The position numbers and the translations under genes were made by a program. The notes under the pieces were generated by a model, which worked only from the letters and a program-made list of their open reading frames with translations, ran no database searches and had not been told where the DNA came from. From Mycolicibacterium sp. 018/SC-01/001 (GTDB taxonomy: Bacteria; Actinomycetota; Actinomycetes; Mycobacteriales; Mycobacteriaceae), in the NCBI RefSeq assembly GCF_007096635.1, contig NZ_VKAA01000003.1:248001-312000 (forward strand): a DNA stretch of 64,000 nt. Reading direction: 5' to 3'. Positions within the stretch are counted from its first letter, which is position 1. The number at the start of each line of letters is the position of its first letter. Of this stretch, positions 15,896-24,474 are shown one piece after another.

Positions 15896-17389
15896 GTGCC
15901 ACAGTGCACTGTGCGTTCCAGCGTGGCGGTGATCGGGGCGGGACCCGGCGGTCTCGTCGCCGCGCGCTGGCTGCTCTCCGAGGGTTTCGACCCGTATCTG
16001 TTCGACCAGAGCACTGAGCTCGGCGGGCAGTGGGCAGGCAACACCGGAACCAGCGGCGTGTGGCCGGCGCTGTACACCAACACCAGCCGCATCCTGACGG
16101 AGTTCAGCGACCTCGCCCATGACAGCGACCGGACATTCTTGGCCGCCCCGCAGATCCTGCGCTATCTGCATCGCTACGCCGAGATGTTCGCGCTGAACGG
16201 TCGAATCCGCCTGAACACCAAAGTCACTCGGCTCGCTCGACACGGAGACCGATGGCAGGTCGACACCGCGGACGGACCGCAGACGTTCGACCGGGTCGTG
16301 GTCGCCAGCGGGCGATTCCAGACTCCCGTGGTCCCGGCGGTGCCCGGCCTGCCGAGTTTCAGCGGTGCGCAGGGAGCGCGCTCGACGTTCGACTTCCGGG
16401 GCGTCGAGCCGTACCGAGGGAAGCGCGTCCTCGTCGGCGGGTGCGCGGTCAGTGCTCTCGAGGTGGCCGCCGAGTTGGTGCACGGCGGTGCGGCCGCGGT
16501 GACGGTGACCCAGCGCCGGCAGCGCTATGTGCTGCCGAAGTTCGCGGCCGGTGTTCCCTCCGACCATCGCATCTTCACCCGCTACGGTGCGCTGGCCGCC
16601 GAACGTCTCCCGGTGGCGGAGGTCGACCGGCAGCTCAAGACGATCGTCACCGACGCCGGCGGCAGCCCCGAGCAGTACGGGGCGCCCACACCCGATCCGT
16701 CGTTGTTCGCTGCCGGGGTCACTCTCAGCCAGCACTACCTGCCGCTGGTCGCCGAGGGACGCATCGACATCCGGCCGTGGCCGACGTCGGTGTCCGGTAC
16801 CGACGTCGCCTTCGCCGACGGCAGCACCGGGCAGTTCGATGGAATCCTGTTCGGCACCGGCTTTCGGCTGGACCTGCCGTTCCTCGCCGACGACATCCGC
16901 GCGACCCTTGGCCTCGACGACGTGCATCTGGACGCCGATCGGTACACCTTCCACCCCGACCTGCCCGGCCTGGCGTTCATGGGGATGTGGGATCAGTCGG
17001 GCGGCTACTTCGTGCCATTGGAACTGCAGGCGCGCTGGCTGGCCTACACCTGGTCGGGGCGGGTACCTGCCGACCTCGCGCAGCAGCGCGCGGCTGTCGA
17101 CGCCTACCGGGCCCGTCGCGGTCTGCCGCAGAAGACCCGGATGAACCTCGCGGCCGTCGGCTTCGCGCGTGCGGCGGGCTGCGAACCTCGGCTGGACCAC
17201 TGGCCGGATTTGCGTCGGGCACTACTGTTCGGCCCGCTCGCACCGAGCTGTTTCCGGCTGGACGGGCCCGACGCTCTCCCGGACGCGGCAACCCAATTCG
17301 CCGATGCTGCAGCAGCTTTCGGTGCGATCACGTCGAACCGGTTCAGCGACCGCGAGCAGGCCGACTGGGACCTCCTGCAGAAGCACTGA
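15896..17389 (+). CDS. Flavin-dependent monooxygenase-like NAD(P)/FAD oxidoreductase
   Basis: The 497-residue protein starts at GTG and has an FAD site VAVIGAGPGGLVAARW at 10-25 and a second dinucleotide site VLVGGCAVSALEVA. Between them lies FSGAQGARSTF, which aligns with the flavin monooxygenase fingerprint FxGxxxHxxxF but carries alanine in place of histidine. The SFG-type FGTGFRLDLPFL segment is also typical. It may be a reductase or an N-hydroxylating or Baeyer-Villiger enzyme. The LysR gene begins 32 bp downstream. Confidence 0.8.
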   Translation: MPQCTVRSSVAVIGAGPGGLVAARWLLSEGFDPYLFDQSTELGGQWAGNTGTSGVWPALYTNTSRILTEFSDLAHDSDRTFLAAPQILRYLHRYAEMFALNGRIRLNTKVTRLARHGDRWQVDTADGPQTFDRVVVASGRFQTPVVPAVPGLPSFSGAQGARSTFDFRGVEPYRGKRVLVGGCAVSALEVAAELVHGGAAAVTVTQRRQRYVLPKFAAGVPSDHRIFTRYGALAAERLPVAEVDRQLKTIVTDAGGSPEQYGAPTPDPSLFAAGVTLSQHYLPLVAEGRIDIRPWPTSVSGTDVAFADGSTGQFDGILFGTGFRLDLPFLADDIRATLGLDDVHLDADRYTFHPDLPGLAFMGMWDQSGGYFVPLELQARWLAYTWSGRVPADLAQQRAAVDAYRARRGLPQKTRMNLAAVGFARAAGCEPRLDHWPDLRRALLFGPLAPSCFRLDGPDALPDAATQFADAAAAFGAITSNRFSDREQADWDLLQKH

Positions 17390-17407
17390 ACATCAGCATC
17401 ACGCCGT

Positions 17408-17413
17408 TAGCAT
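17408..17413 (+). promoter_or_regulatory. Putative -10 (TAGCAT) for the LysR gene
   Basis: TAGCAT fits TANNNT and ends 7 bases before the GTG at 17421. There is no ribosome site between, so a leaderless mRNA is likely. Confidence 0.4.
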
Positions 17414-17420
17414 TGCTGCC

Positions 17421-18287
17421 GTGGAGCAGGTGGATCCGGGGCAGCTGGCGGCGTTGGCGGCGGTCGTCGACGTCGGCAGCTTCGACGCGGCCGCAGCGCA
17501 CCTGCACGTCACCCCCTCCGCCATCAGCCAGCGCATCAAGGCACTCGAACAGCGCACCGGCCAGGTCCTCGTCGTCCGCGAAAAGCCCTGCACGGCAACG
17601 CCTGCAGCGGCACCGCTGCTCCGTCTCGCGGCTCAGACCGCACTGCTGCAGGCCGAGGCGCTCGCAGAGATGCGCGGCGGTCCGGCCGAGCGGTCGCGCA
17701 TCGCGCTGGCCATCAACGCCGATTCCATGTCGACGTGGTTCACCGGCGTGTTCGCCGACCTGACCGACGCGTTGCTCGATGTTCGCATCGAGGACCAGGA
17801 CCTGTCCGCGCGGCTGCTCCGTGAAGGTGTCGTGATGGGTGCGGTCACCACCGAGAGTGCCGCTGTGCCCGGCTGCCGCGTACGACCCCTCGGCATCATG
17901 CGCTATCGGCCCGTGGCCACCCGCGCATTCGTCGAGCGCCACCTGGCCGGCGGCTTCACCGCCGAGACCGCCGCGCTGGCGCCGTCGCTGGCGTGGAATC
18001 GCGACGACGCACTGCAGGATCAGCTCGTGCGGCAGGTGTTCGGCCGGGATGTGCGCCGCCCCGTGCACTACGTGGCGACCGCCGCGGGGTTCGGCGCCGC
18101 CGTGCACGCCGGACTGGGTTGGGGCATGTACCCCGAACAGTTGATCGACGGGTCGTTCGTGCACATCAGCGACGAGCACCTCGACGTGCCGCTGTACTGG
18201 CAGTGCTGGAAGCTCGACAGTGCGACCGTGGCACGGGTGACCGATGCGGTGACGTCGGCGGCAGCGGGCCTGCTGCGGCCGCGCTGA
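17421..18287 (+). CDS. LysR-family regulator, ArgP/LysG type
   Basis: The 288-residue protein starts at GTG (VEQVDPGQLAALAAVVDVGS). The helix-turn-helix lies at about 17-45 (FDAAAAHLHVTPSAISQRIK), followed by the ligand domain. The order and sequence, including ALAEMRGG and GWGMYPEQLI, match ArgP/LysG, which sense lysine or arginine and activate lysE-type exporters. No lysE lies beside it here; the next gene is cobF, whose promoter sits at the end of this gene. It may act on a target elsewhere. Confidence 0.85.
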   Translation: MEQVDPGQLAALAAVVDVGSFDAAAAHLHVTPSAISQRIKALEQRTGQVLVVREKPCTATPAAAPLLRLAAQTALLQAEALAEMRGGPAERSRIALAINADSMSTWFTGVFADLTDALLDVRIEDQDLSARLLREGVVMGAVTTESAAVPGCRVRPLGIMRYRPVATRAFVERHLAGGFTAETAALAPSLAWNRDDALQDQLVRQVFGRDVRRPVHYVATAAGFGAAVHAGLGWGMYPEQLIDGSFVHISDEHLDVPLYWQCWKLDSATVARVTDAVTSAAAGLLRPR

Positions 18288-18297
18288 GCCGGCCGGG

Positions 18298-18303
18298 GAC
18301 AAT
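18298..18303 (+). promoter_or_regulatory. Putative -10 (GACAAT) for the cob operon
   Basis: GACAAT ends 7 bases before the ATG at 18311. This favours the ATG over the GTG at 18305 as the cobF start and suggests a leaderless cob transcript. No cobalamin riboswitch fold fits in this short space. Confidence 0.4.
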
Positions 18304-18310
18304 CGTGGCC

Positions 18311-19096
18311 ATGGAGGCGCCGGTCAGGGTTCGCATTCTCGGCGTCGGGATGGGCCCGGCGCACGTGACGAACGAGGTGGCCGATGCGCTCAGGTCGGTC
18401 GACTACGTGCTGGCCGCCGACAAGGCTGAGGACAGGTCCAAAGGGGCAGGCGAGGATCCTCTCCTGGATCTGCGGAAGGCGGTCGTCGCCGCGTACCCCG
18501 GCCCCACCGGGCCCGCCGAGGTCGTCGCGATCACCGACCCGCCGCGCGACCGCTCGGCAGGCCTGAGCACGCAGGAGTACGAATCCGCGGTCGCGGACTG
18601 GCACGCCGCGCGCGCCGCACGTTACGCCGATGTCCTGCGCCGGCGTGGCGGTACCGCTGCCTTCCTCGTATGGGGCGATCCGTCGCTCTACGACTCCACG
18701 ATCCGCATCGTCGAGCAGGTACAGGAGCTGGGCGTGGACCTCGACTACGACGTGCTGCCCGGCGTGAGCGCGCCGTCGCTGCTGGCCGCGGCACATCGCA
18801 TGGTGCTGCACGAGATCGGCCGATCCGTGCACATCACGACGGGCCGGCGTCTGCAGGAGGCCGTCGCCGCGGGACTGGACAACATCGTCGCGATGCTCAA
18901 CCCGCCGCCGCACCGCCTCGACGTGACCGGCCTCGATGACTGGACCATGTGGTGGGGCGCCAATCTCGGCGCGCCGGGGGAGCATTTGCGGTCAGGTCGG
19001 GTGGCCGACGTCGTGCCGCTGCTGCCGGACGCCCGGGCCGCCGCGAAGGCCACCGACGGCTGGGTGATGGACCTGTTCCTGGTGAGACGCCCCTGA
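18311..19096 (+). CDS. cobF: CobF, precorrin-6A synthase (deacetylating)
   Basis: The 261-residue tetrapyrrole methylase begins MEAPVRVRILGVGMGPAHVT. It methylates precorrin-5 at C1 and removes acetate to give precorrin-6A in the aerobic cobalamin pathway. The methylase core shows the SAM-binding GMGP loop near residue 14, AAFLVWGDPSLYDS and DVLPGVSAPSLLAAAHRM. The long insert with RSAGLSTQEY is typical of CobF. Its stop overlaps the cobQ ATG by one base. M. tuberculosis is reported to lack cobF, so this organism looks better equipped for B12 synthesis. Confidence 0.9.
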   Translation: MEAPVRVRILGVGMGPAHVTNEVADALRSVDYVLAADKAEDRSKGAGEDPLLDLRKAVVAAYPGPTGPAEVVAITDPPRDRSAGLSTQEYESAVADWHAARAARYADVLRRRGGTAAFLVWGDPSLYDSTIRIVEQVQELGVDLDYDVLPGVSAPSLLAAAHRMVLHEIGRSVHITTGRRLQEAVAAGLDNIVAMLNPPPHRLDVTGLDDWTMWWGANLGAPGEHLRSGRVADVVPLLPDARAAAKATDGWVMDLFLVRRP

Positions 19097-20559
19097 TGGC
19101 CGGTCTGCTGATCGCGGGCACCACCAGCGACGCCGGCAAGACCCTGGTCACCACCGGGCTGTGCCGGGCGCTGGCGCGCCGCGGCATCCGCGTCGCCCCG
19201 TACAAGGCGCAGAACATGTCCAACAACTCGATGGTCGCCGACGGGGGCGTGGAAATCGGCCGCGCACAATGGATTCAAGCCCTGGCGGCCGGTGTCACCC
19301 CCGACCCGGCGATGAACCCCGTCCTGCTCAAACCCGGCAGTGACCGGCGCAGCCACGTCGTGCTGATGGGACGACCGTGGGGGGAGGTGTCGTCGGCGGA
19401 CTGGCTGAATGGCCGGCGGGCGCTGGCCGCCGCCGCGCACGCCGCGTACGACGACCTGGCGTCCCGCTTCGACATCGTCATCGCCGAGGGCGCCGGCAGC
19501 CCCACCGAAATCAACCTGCGTGCAGGCGATTACGTCAACATGGGACTGGCCCGACACGCCGGCCTGGCCACCGTGGTCGTCGGCGACATCGACCGCGGCG
19601 GTGTGTTCGCCGCGTTCCTCGGCACCGTCGCATTCCTGTCGCGCGAGGATCAGGCTCTGGTCGCCGGATTCGTCGTCAACAAGTTCCGCGGTGACCTGGC
19701 GTTGCTGCGACCAGGCCTCGAGTCACTGGAAAAGGCAACGGGGAGAAGGGTGTACGGAACGCTGCCGTGGCAACCCGATGTCTGGCTGGACTCCGAGGAC
19801 GCGCTGGACCTGGCGACGGTCCGCCGCCCACGGGCGGGGGCGCGCCGGGTGGCAGTGATCCGGCTGCCGCGGATCAGCAATTTCACCGACGTCGACGCAC
19901 TGCGGCTCGAGCCCGAGCTCGACGTGGTGTTCGCCTCGCACCCCAGCGCGCTGGCCGACGCCGACCTGATCGTGCTGCCGGGCACCCGTGCGACCATCTC
20001 GGACATGGCGTGGCTGCGCTCGCGTGGACTGGCGGATGCGGTGATCGCCCACGCCGCCGCGGGGCGCCCGGTGCTCGGTATCTGCGGCGGATTCCAGATG
20101 CTCGGCGGGGTGATTCGGGATCCCGCCTGCGTCGAAGGTGACACCGCAGAGGTGCCGGGTCTGGGACTGCTCGATGTCCAGACCGATTTCGTCGCCGAGA
20201 AGACGTTGCGGCTCCCTCACGGATTCTGGCTCGGTACACCGGCATCGGGCTACGAGATACACCACGGCCGGGTCGCAGTGTCGAGTGGACACGAGGACTT
20301 CCTCGGCGGCGCGCGCCGCGGCCGGGTGTTCGGCACGATGTGGCACGGCGCCCTCGAGGGTGACGCATTGCGTAGTCGATTCCTGCACGAGACGTTGGGC
20401 GTCGCACCATCGGGTGTCTCGTTCACCGCGGCGCGCGAGGAGCGTCTGGACCGTCTCGGCGACCTCGTCGAGCACCACCTCGACGTCGATGCGCTCCTGG
20501 GACTGGCACAGCGCGGCGCACCGAATGATCTGCCGTTCCTGCCGCCGGGTGCGCCATGA
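19096..20559 (+). CDS. cobQ: CobQ, cobyric acid synthase
   Basis: The 487-residue protein has an N-terminal dethiobiotin-synthetase-like domain with P-loop GTTSDAGKT (7-15) and YKAQNMSNNS, then a glutamine amidotransferase domain with the nucleophile cysteine in GICGGFQMLGG and a histidine in MWHGALEGD. It amidates positions b, d, e and g of adenosylcobyrinic acid a,c-diamide using glutamine and ATP. It is translationally coupled to cobF (TGATG) and to cobK (ATGA). Confidence 0.95.
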   Translation: MAGLLIAGTTSDAGKTLVTTGLCRALARRGIRVAPYKAQNMSNNSMVADGGVEIGRAQWIQALAAGVTPDPAMNPVLLKPGSDRRSHVVLMGRPWGEVSSADWLNGRRALAAAAHAAYDDLASRFDIVIAEGAGSPTEINLRAGDYVNMGLARHAGLATVVVGDIDRGGVFAAFLGTVAFLSREDQALVAGFVVNKFRGDLALLRPGLESLEKATGRRVYGTLPWQPDVWLDSEDALDLATVRRPRAGARRVAVIRLPRISNFTDVDALRLEPELDVVFASHPSALADADLIVLPGTRATISDMAWLRSRGLADAVIAHAAAGRPVLGICGGFQMLGGVIRDPACVEGDTAEVPGLGLLDVQTDFVAEKTLRLPHGFWLGTPASGYEIHHGRVAVSSGHEDFLGGARRGRVFGTMWHGALEGDALRSRFLHETLGVAPSGVSFTAAREERLDRLGDLVEHHLDVDALLGLAQRGAPNDLPFLPPGAP

Positions 20560-21296
20560 AGATACTGCTGCTCGGCGGCACCGCGGAAGCGCGGGCACTG
20601 GCCGACATCCTCACCGCCACCGACGCCGTCACCACGTCCCTGGCGGGCCGGGTCGCCGACCCCCGCCTCCCAGTCGGGGACGTCCGCATCGGCGGCTTCG
20701 GCGGTGTCGACGGGTTGTGCTCTGTGCTGGCAGATTTCGATGTGGTCGTCGACGCCACGCACCCGTTCGCGAAGACGATCTCCGCCAACGCAGCAGCGGC
20801 ATCCGCGCGTTGCGGCGTGCCGCTGCTGCGGCTCGAGCGAGCCGGCTGGTCTGATCGAACCCGCGAATCCTGGCATTGGGCGGCCTCCCACGACGACGCG
20901 GCGGAGATCGCCGCGCAACTGGGACGGCGGCCGTTTCTCACCGTGGGACGGCAGGAGCTCGCCCGCTTCATCCCCGCACTGCGCCACCACGACACGCTCG
21001 TGCGCGTGGTGCAGGCGCCCGACGCGGTGCTGCCACCGAGTTGGCGCCTGATCCTCAGCCGCGGCCCGTACGCACTCGCGGGCGAACTGGAGCTGATGCG
21101 CGAACACGCCGCCGACGTCCTCATCACCAAGGACTCCGGCGGCGAATTCACCTGGCCGAAGATGGCAGCCGCCGAACAGCTGGGCATCCCTGTCGTCGTC
21201 GTCGCCCGGCCTGGACGCCCCGCAGATGTGCCCACTGTCTCCGACATCGACGACGCCGTCGCCTGGGTGCGGGCGCTCTCTACGATGAGCCGGTGA
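20556..21296 (+). CDS. cobK: CobK, precorrin-6A reductase
   Basis: The 246-residue enzyme starts MKILLLGGTAEARALADIL, with the nucleotide loop GGTAEAR. It reduces precorrin-6A, the CobF product, to precorrin-6B with NADPH. The segments DATHPFAKTISANA and ITKDSGGEFTWPK are characteristic. It follows CobF in the pathway and is two genes downstream, overlapping cobQ by 4 bp and cobU by 4 bp (GTGA). Confidence 0.93.
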   Translation: MKILLLGGTAEARALADILTATDAVTTSLAGRVADPRLPVGDVRIGGFGGVDGLCSVLADFDVVVDATHPFAKTISANAAAASARCGVPLLRLERAGWSDRTRESWHWAASHDDAAEIAAQLGRRPFLTVGRQELARFIPALRHHDTLVRVVQAPDAVLPPSWRLILSRGPYALAGELELMREHAADVLITKDSGGEFTWPKMAAAEQLGIPVVVVARPGRPADVPTVSDIDDAVAWVRALSTMSR

Positions 21297-21817
21297 GAAT
21301 TCTCGTCACCGGCGGTGTCCGCTCGGGCAAATCGCGGCACGCCGAGGAGTTGCTCGCCGGTGTCGACGCAGTCACCTACATCGCCCCCGGCCGCCCCGCC
21401 GACGGCCGGGACGCCGACTGGGATGCGCGCGTCGCCGCCCACCGCGCACGCCGCCCGGTTCGCTGGTCCACCGTCGAGACCACCGATGTGACCGGCGCCC
21501 TCGCCGACGCGCACGGCCCCGTCCTGCTCGACTGCCTGAGCACCTGGGTGGTGGCCGTCGTCGACGAAGCCCAACTCTGGGAAGCGGATTCGACGTATGT
21601 GCACGACATCGTCGCGGGCCGAACCGATGCACTGTGCGAGACCCTGGCGCGCTCGCCGGCCGCGGTCGTCGTGACCAACGAAGTGGGCCTGGGCGTGGTG
21701 CCCGCGCATCGCTCGGGAGTCCTCTTCCGGGATCTGCTCGGCACGGTGAACCAGCGCGTCGCGGCCGTCTGCGACGAGGTGCACCTGGTCATCGCGGGCC
21801 GGGTGCTGCGACTCTAG
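21293..21817 (+). CDS. cobU: CobU, adenosylcobinamide kinase/guanylyltransferase
   Basis: The 174-residue bifunctional enzyme starts at GTG overlapping the cobK stop. It has P-loop TGGVRSGKS (6-14), HRARRPVRWSTVE with the histidine region that carries GMP, LLDCLSTWV and TNEVGLGVVP. It phosphorylates adenosylcobinamide and then attaches GMP for nucleotide-loop assembly. Its stop is only 2 bp from the bluB stop, which converges from the other strand. Confidence 0.93.
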   Translation: MRILVTGGVRSGKSRHAEELLAGVDAVTYIAPGRPADGRDADWDARVAAHRARRPVRWSTVETTDVTGALADAHGPVLLDCLSTWVVAVVDEAQLWEADSTYVHDIVAGRTDALCETLARSPAAVVVTNEVGLGVVPAHRSGVLFRDLLGTVNQRVAAVCDEVHLVIAGRVLRL

Positions 21818-21819
21818 GG

Positions 21820-22446
21820 TCACCGCGCCCGGTAACGCTCCTCGTGTACGACCGAATCCAGTGAGCTGCGCTCCCGCCAGCCGAAGCGCTCCAGGTCAGG
21901 CACATCGGGGAGGTCGGCCACCGTCCCGACACACAGCCACGCGACCGGACGCACGTGAGCGGGCAGTCCGACCAGCGTGCGCAGGAAGTCCTCACGGAAG
22001 AATGACACCCAGCCGACGCCGATGCCCTCGACAGTCGCTGCGAGCCAGAGGTTTTGGATCGCGCAGACCACAGAGTAGAGCCCGGCGTCGGGAATGGCAT
22101 GACGGCCGAGAACCTGTGACCCGCCGCGGGTGGGGTCGTAGCCGACCACGACCCCGAGCCCGGATTCGCAGATTCCCTCGATCGTGATGCGCGAGAACGT
22201 CTCCGCCCGTTCGCCGGTCAGCGTCGAGGCGAACACCTCGCGCTCGGCGGCGACGTGATCCCGGAATGCGCGCAGCGTCCGCCGCGAGCGTACGAGCACG
22301 AAGTCCCACGGTTGGCTCATGCCGACCGACGGAGCCGCGTGGGCGGCACGCAGAATGCGTTCGAGCGCATCGTCGGGTACCGGGTCGCCGGTGAACTCGC
22401 GACGGGTGTCACGGCGCCGACGGATCACGTCGTACAGGTCGGTCAC
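21820..22446 (-). CDS. bluB: BluB, 5,6-dimethylbenzimidazole synthase
   Basis: The 208-residue nitroreductase-like flavoprotein begins MTDLYDVIRRRRDTRREFTG. It cannibalises FMNH2 with oxygen to form the lower ligand of cobalamin. Family segments are RAAHAAPSVGMSQPWDFVLV, with the glycine and serine positions that distinguish BluB from other nitroreductases, and GIGVGWVSFF. Its ATG overlaps the cobM stop. It supplies the base for the nucleotide loop that CobU activates. Confidence 0.93.
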   Translation of the reverse strand: MTDLYDVIRRRRDTRREFTGDPVPDDALERILRAAHAAPSVGMSQPWDFVLVRSRRTLRAFRDHVAAEREVFASTLTGERAETFSRITIEGICESGLGVVVGYDPTRGGSQVLGRHAIPDAGLYSVVCAIQNLWLAATVEGIGVGWVSFFREDFLRTLVGLPAHVRPVAWLCVGTVADLPDVPDLERFGWRERSSLDSVVHEERYRAR

Positions 22447-23216
22447 GGCCGGATCGACCGATCCCGCGCAGGGTCGTACAGGTGGCTCTCACCGGCGCAC
22501 GGGTCGGCTCGGTCGGCCAGTGCTCTACCCACGAGAATGACTGCGGCGTGGCGGAATCCGGCGTCGTCCACGGCATCGGCGATGTCGGACACCGTCCCGC
22601 GCAGCACCGCCTCCTGCGGCTGAGAGGCCCGGTACACCACCACGACGGGACAGTCCGGCCCGTAGTCGGCGGTCAGCTCATCCATCAGTTCCCGGATCCG
22701 CGTGATGGCGAGGTGCAGCACCAGCGTGGCACGGGTGGCGGCGAAGGCGGCCAGAGATTCGGTGTCGGGCATCGCGGTGGAGCGCTGCCGGGTGCGGGTC
22801 AGCACCACCGACTGGGCGACCAGCGGCACGGTCAGCTCGCGTCCGACGCGCGCGGCGGCGGCTGCGTAGGCGGGCACACCGGGTGTGACGGCCCATGGCA
22901 CCCCGGCTGCGTCGAGCCGGCGGGTCTGCTCGGACAGCGCCGAGTACACCGACGGGTCGCCCGACACCAGGCGCACGACGCGGCGGCCGGCCCGGTGCGC
23001 GGTGACGATGCGGCCGACGATGTCGTCGAGGTCGAGCTCGGCAGTGTCGACAAGATCGGCGTCGGGCGAGCAGTGGGTGAGCACTTCGGCATCCAGATAG
23101 CTACCCGGGTAGAGCACCAGGTCGGCGGCGGCCAGCAAGCGCGTGGCCCGCACGGTCAGCAGGTCGGCAGCGCCGGGGCCGGCTCCGACGAACTGCACCG
23201 CGCGATCGTCATCCAT
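22443..23216 (-). CDS. cobM: CobM, precorrin-4 C11-methyltransferase
   Basis: The 257-residue enzyme starts MDDDRAVQFVGAGPGAADLL; the upstream in-frame stretch is rejected. GAGPGAADLLT (11-21) is the methylase SAM loop, with YPGSYLD, SGDPSVYSALSEQ and TPGVPAYAAAAA further on. It methylates precorrin-4 at C11 to give precorrin-5, the CobF substrate. The gene starts 8 bp inside the end of the MFS gene and is coupled to bluB. Confidence 0.93.
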   Translation of the reverse strand: MDDDRAVQFVGAGPGAADLLTVRATRLLAAADLVLYPGSYLDAEVLTHCSPDADLVDTAELDLDDIVGRIVTAHRAGRRVVRLVSGDPSVYSALSEQTRRLDAAGVPWAVTPGVPAYAAAAARVGRELTVPLVAQSVVLTRTRQRSTAMPDTESLAAFAATRATLVLHLAITRIRELMDELTADYGPDCPVVVVYRASQPQEAVLRGTVSDIADAVDDAGFRHAAVILVGRALADRADPCAGESHLYDPARDRSIRP

Positions 23217-24417
23217 CGACCCGAAGTGTAGGGCAGGGCTCCTCGGCCACCGGCTCCTCCAAGCCACCCACACGTCCGGTGGCGCGGATCGCCAACGGGC
23301 TCAGCGCGGCGGCGATCGCGAACAGTGTCGCCGCCACGACGGCGCCGGCGGCTCCGAATGCATCGGTGGCCGCCCCGGCCGCGGAGGTGCCCAGCGCTGC
23401 CCCGATCAGCGCGCCGCTGTGCAGCCACCCGAACGCCTCGGTGGCGACCTCGTCGTCGACGTCCTGGGACACCATGAAGTACAGGGCCGACATCGCCGGC
23501 GCGAACCCCATGCCGGACACGAACAAGGCAACCATCTGCAGGGCCAACACATGGGTGAGTCCGAACGAGACGGTCCCGACCGCCACGACGGTCAGGGCGG
23601 CGACGACGCCGCGCAGCCCGAGTCGGCGGTGTCCGAACGTCAGACCACCGAGGACGGACCCGACGCTGGCGAGCGCGATGGCGATGCCCGCGGTCAGTCC
23701 GCTGCCGCCGTGCTCGGCCACCACCCCGACCTCGAGCGCGGTGAAGGAGCCCACCAGCGCACCTCCGGCGAGCATGGCGAGCAGCACGCTGCGGCGGATC
23801 AGCATTCGGGCGCGACCGTGGGTGCGTGGCCCGGAGCGCGGACGCAGCCCGCGCGCACTGACCAGGAACCACGCCGTGCCCACCACGGTGATCGCGGCGG
23901 AGGCGATCAGCGGCATCGCTGTGGAGACCAGCGTCGACAGCCCCATGGCCGCCACCGGTCCGATGACCCAGATCATTTCCTGCGCGGTGGTGTCGAGCGC
24001 GAAGAGTGCGCGGACGCCGTCACGCGGGAGCAGCTGCGGATACAGTGCCCGGACCACCGGCATCAGGGGCGGGACCGATGCTCCGACCAGCAGGCCGAGG
24101 GCCATCAGCGGCGCCCCGGAGAACGTCACCAGGGCCAGTCCGAGCATGCTCGCCCCGTTGACCGCGGCGCAGATCGCCAGCGTCGCGGCCGTGCGTTCGC
24201 CGTACCCGGCCAACCGTGACGTGAGCGGCATCGCGATCGCTTCGCCGACGGTCAGGCAGGCGACGACGGCGCCCGCAGTGGCATAGGAACCCGTGCGGTG
24301 CTCGACGTGCACGAGGATCGCCAGCGAAAGCATGCCGAGCGGCAGTCGCGCGAACAGTTGCGCCGCCGTGAGGTTCGGGATGCGGGGCACGCGGAACAGA
24401 TCCCGGTAGATGCCCAT
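23209..24417 (-). CDS. MFS transporter
   Basis: The 402-residue protein begins MGIYRDLFRVPRIPNLTAAQ and shows about 12 membrane spans. A short GHRRLGLRG loop in the second half matches the MFS A-like loop. It is divergent from the tetR gene at 24475, and its -10 hexamer lies inside an inverted repeat, so it is probably a drug or metabolite exporter repressed by that regulator. Its 3' end overlaps cobM by 8 bp, which makes co-transcription into cobM-bluB likely. A cobalamin-related role cannot be excluded. Confidence 0.85.
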   Translation of the reverse strand: MGIYRDLFRVPRIPNLTAAQLFARLPLGMLSLAILVHVEHRTGSYATAGAVVACLTVGEAIAMPLTSRLAGYGERTAATLAICAAVNGASMLGLALVTFSGAPLMALGLLVGASVPPLMPVVRALYPQLLPRDGVRALFALDTTAQEMIWVIGPVAAMGLSTLVSTAMPLIASAAITVVGTAWFLVSARGLRPRSGPRTHGRARMLIRRSVLLAMLAGGALVGSFTALEVGVVAEHGGSGLTAGIAIALASVGSVLGGLTFGHRRLGLRGVVAALTVVAVGTVSFGLTHVLALQMVALFVSGMGFAPAMSALYFMVSQDVDDEVATEAFGWLHSGALIGAALGTSAAGAATDAFGAAGAVVAATLFAIAAALSPLAIRATGRVGGLEEPVAEEPCPTLRVDG

Positions 24418-24424
24418 GGGCCGG

Positions 24425-24448
24425 ACTGTACCGTCCAGACGGTTCAGT
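24425..24448. promoter_or_regulatory. Inverted-repeat operator between MFS and tetR genes
   Basis: The arms ACTGTACCGTC (24425-24435) and GACGGTTCAGT (24438-24448) form an inverted repeat with one mismatch and a 2-bp spacer. Size and symmetry fit a TetR dimer pair. The left arm contains TACAGT on the minus strand (24430-24425), 7 bases before the MFS ATG, so binding would block that promoter directly. Confidence 0.65.
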
Positions 24449-24462
24449 AATCCACCAGGTTT

Positions 24463-24468
24463 TAGGCT
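24463..24468 (+). promoter_or_regulatory. Putative -10 (TAGGCT) for tetR
   Basis: TAGGCT lies 6 bases before the tetR ATG, giving a leaderless or near-leaderless mRNA. Its -35 position would fall on the right arm of the operator, so tetR is probably autoregulated. Confidence 0.4.
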
Positions 24469-24474
24469 GGCGGC

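Noticed and set aside
18200..18310. Cobalamin riboswitch upstream of the cob genes
   Set aside because: No B12-box-like element is visible, and the -10 sits 7 bases before the start, leaving no leader.
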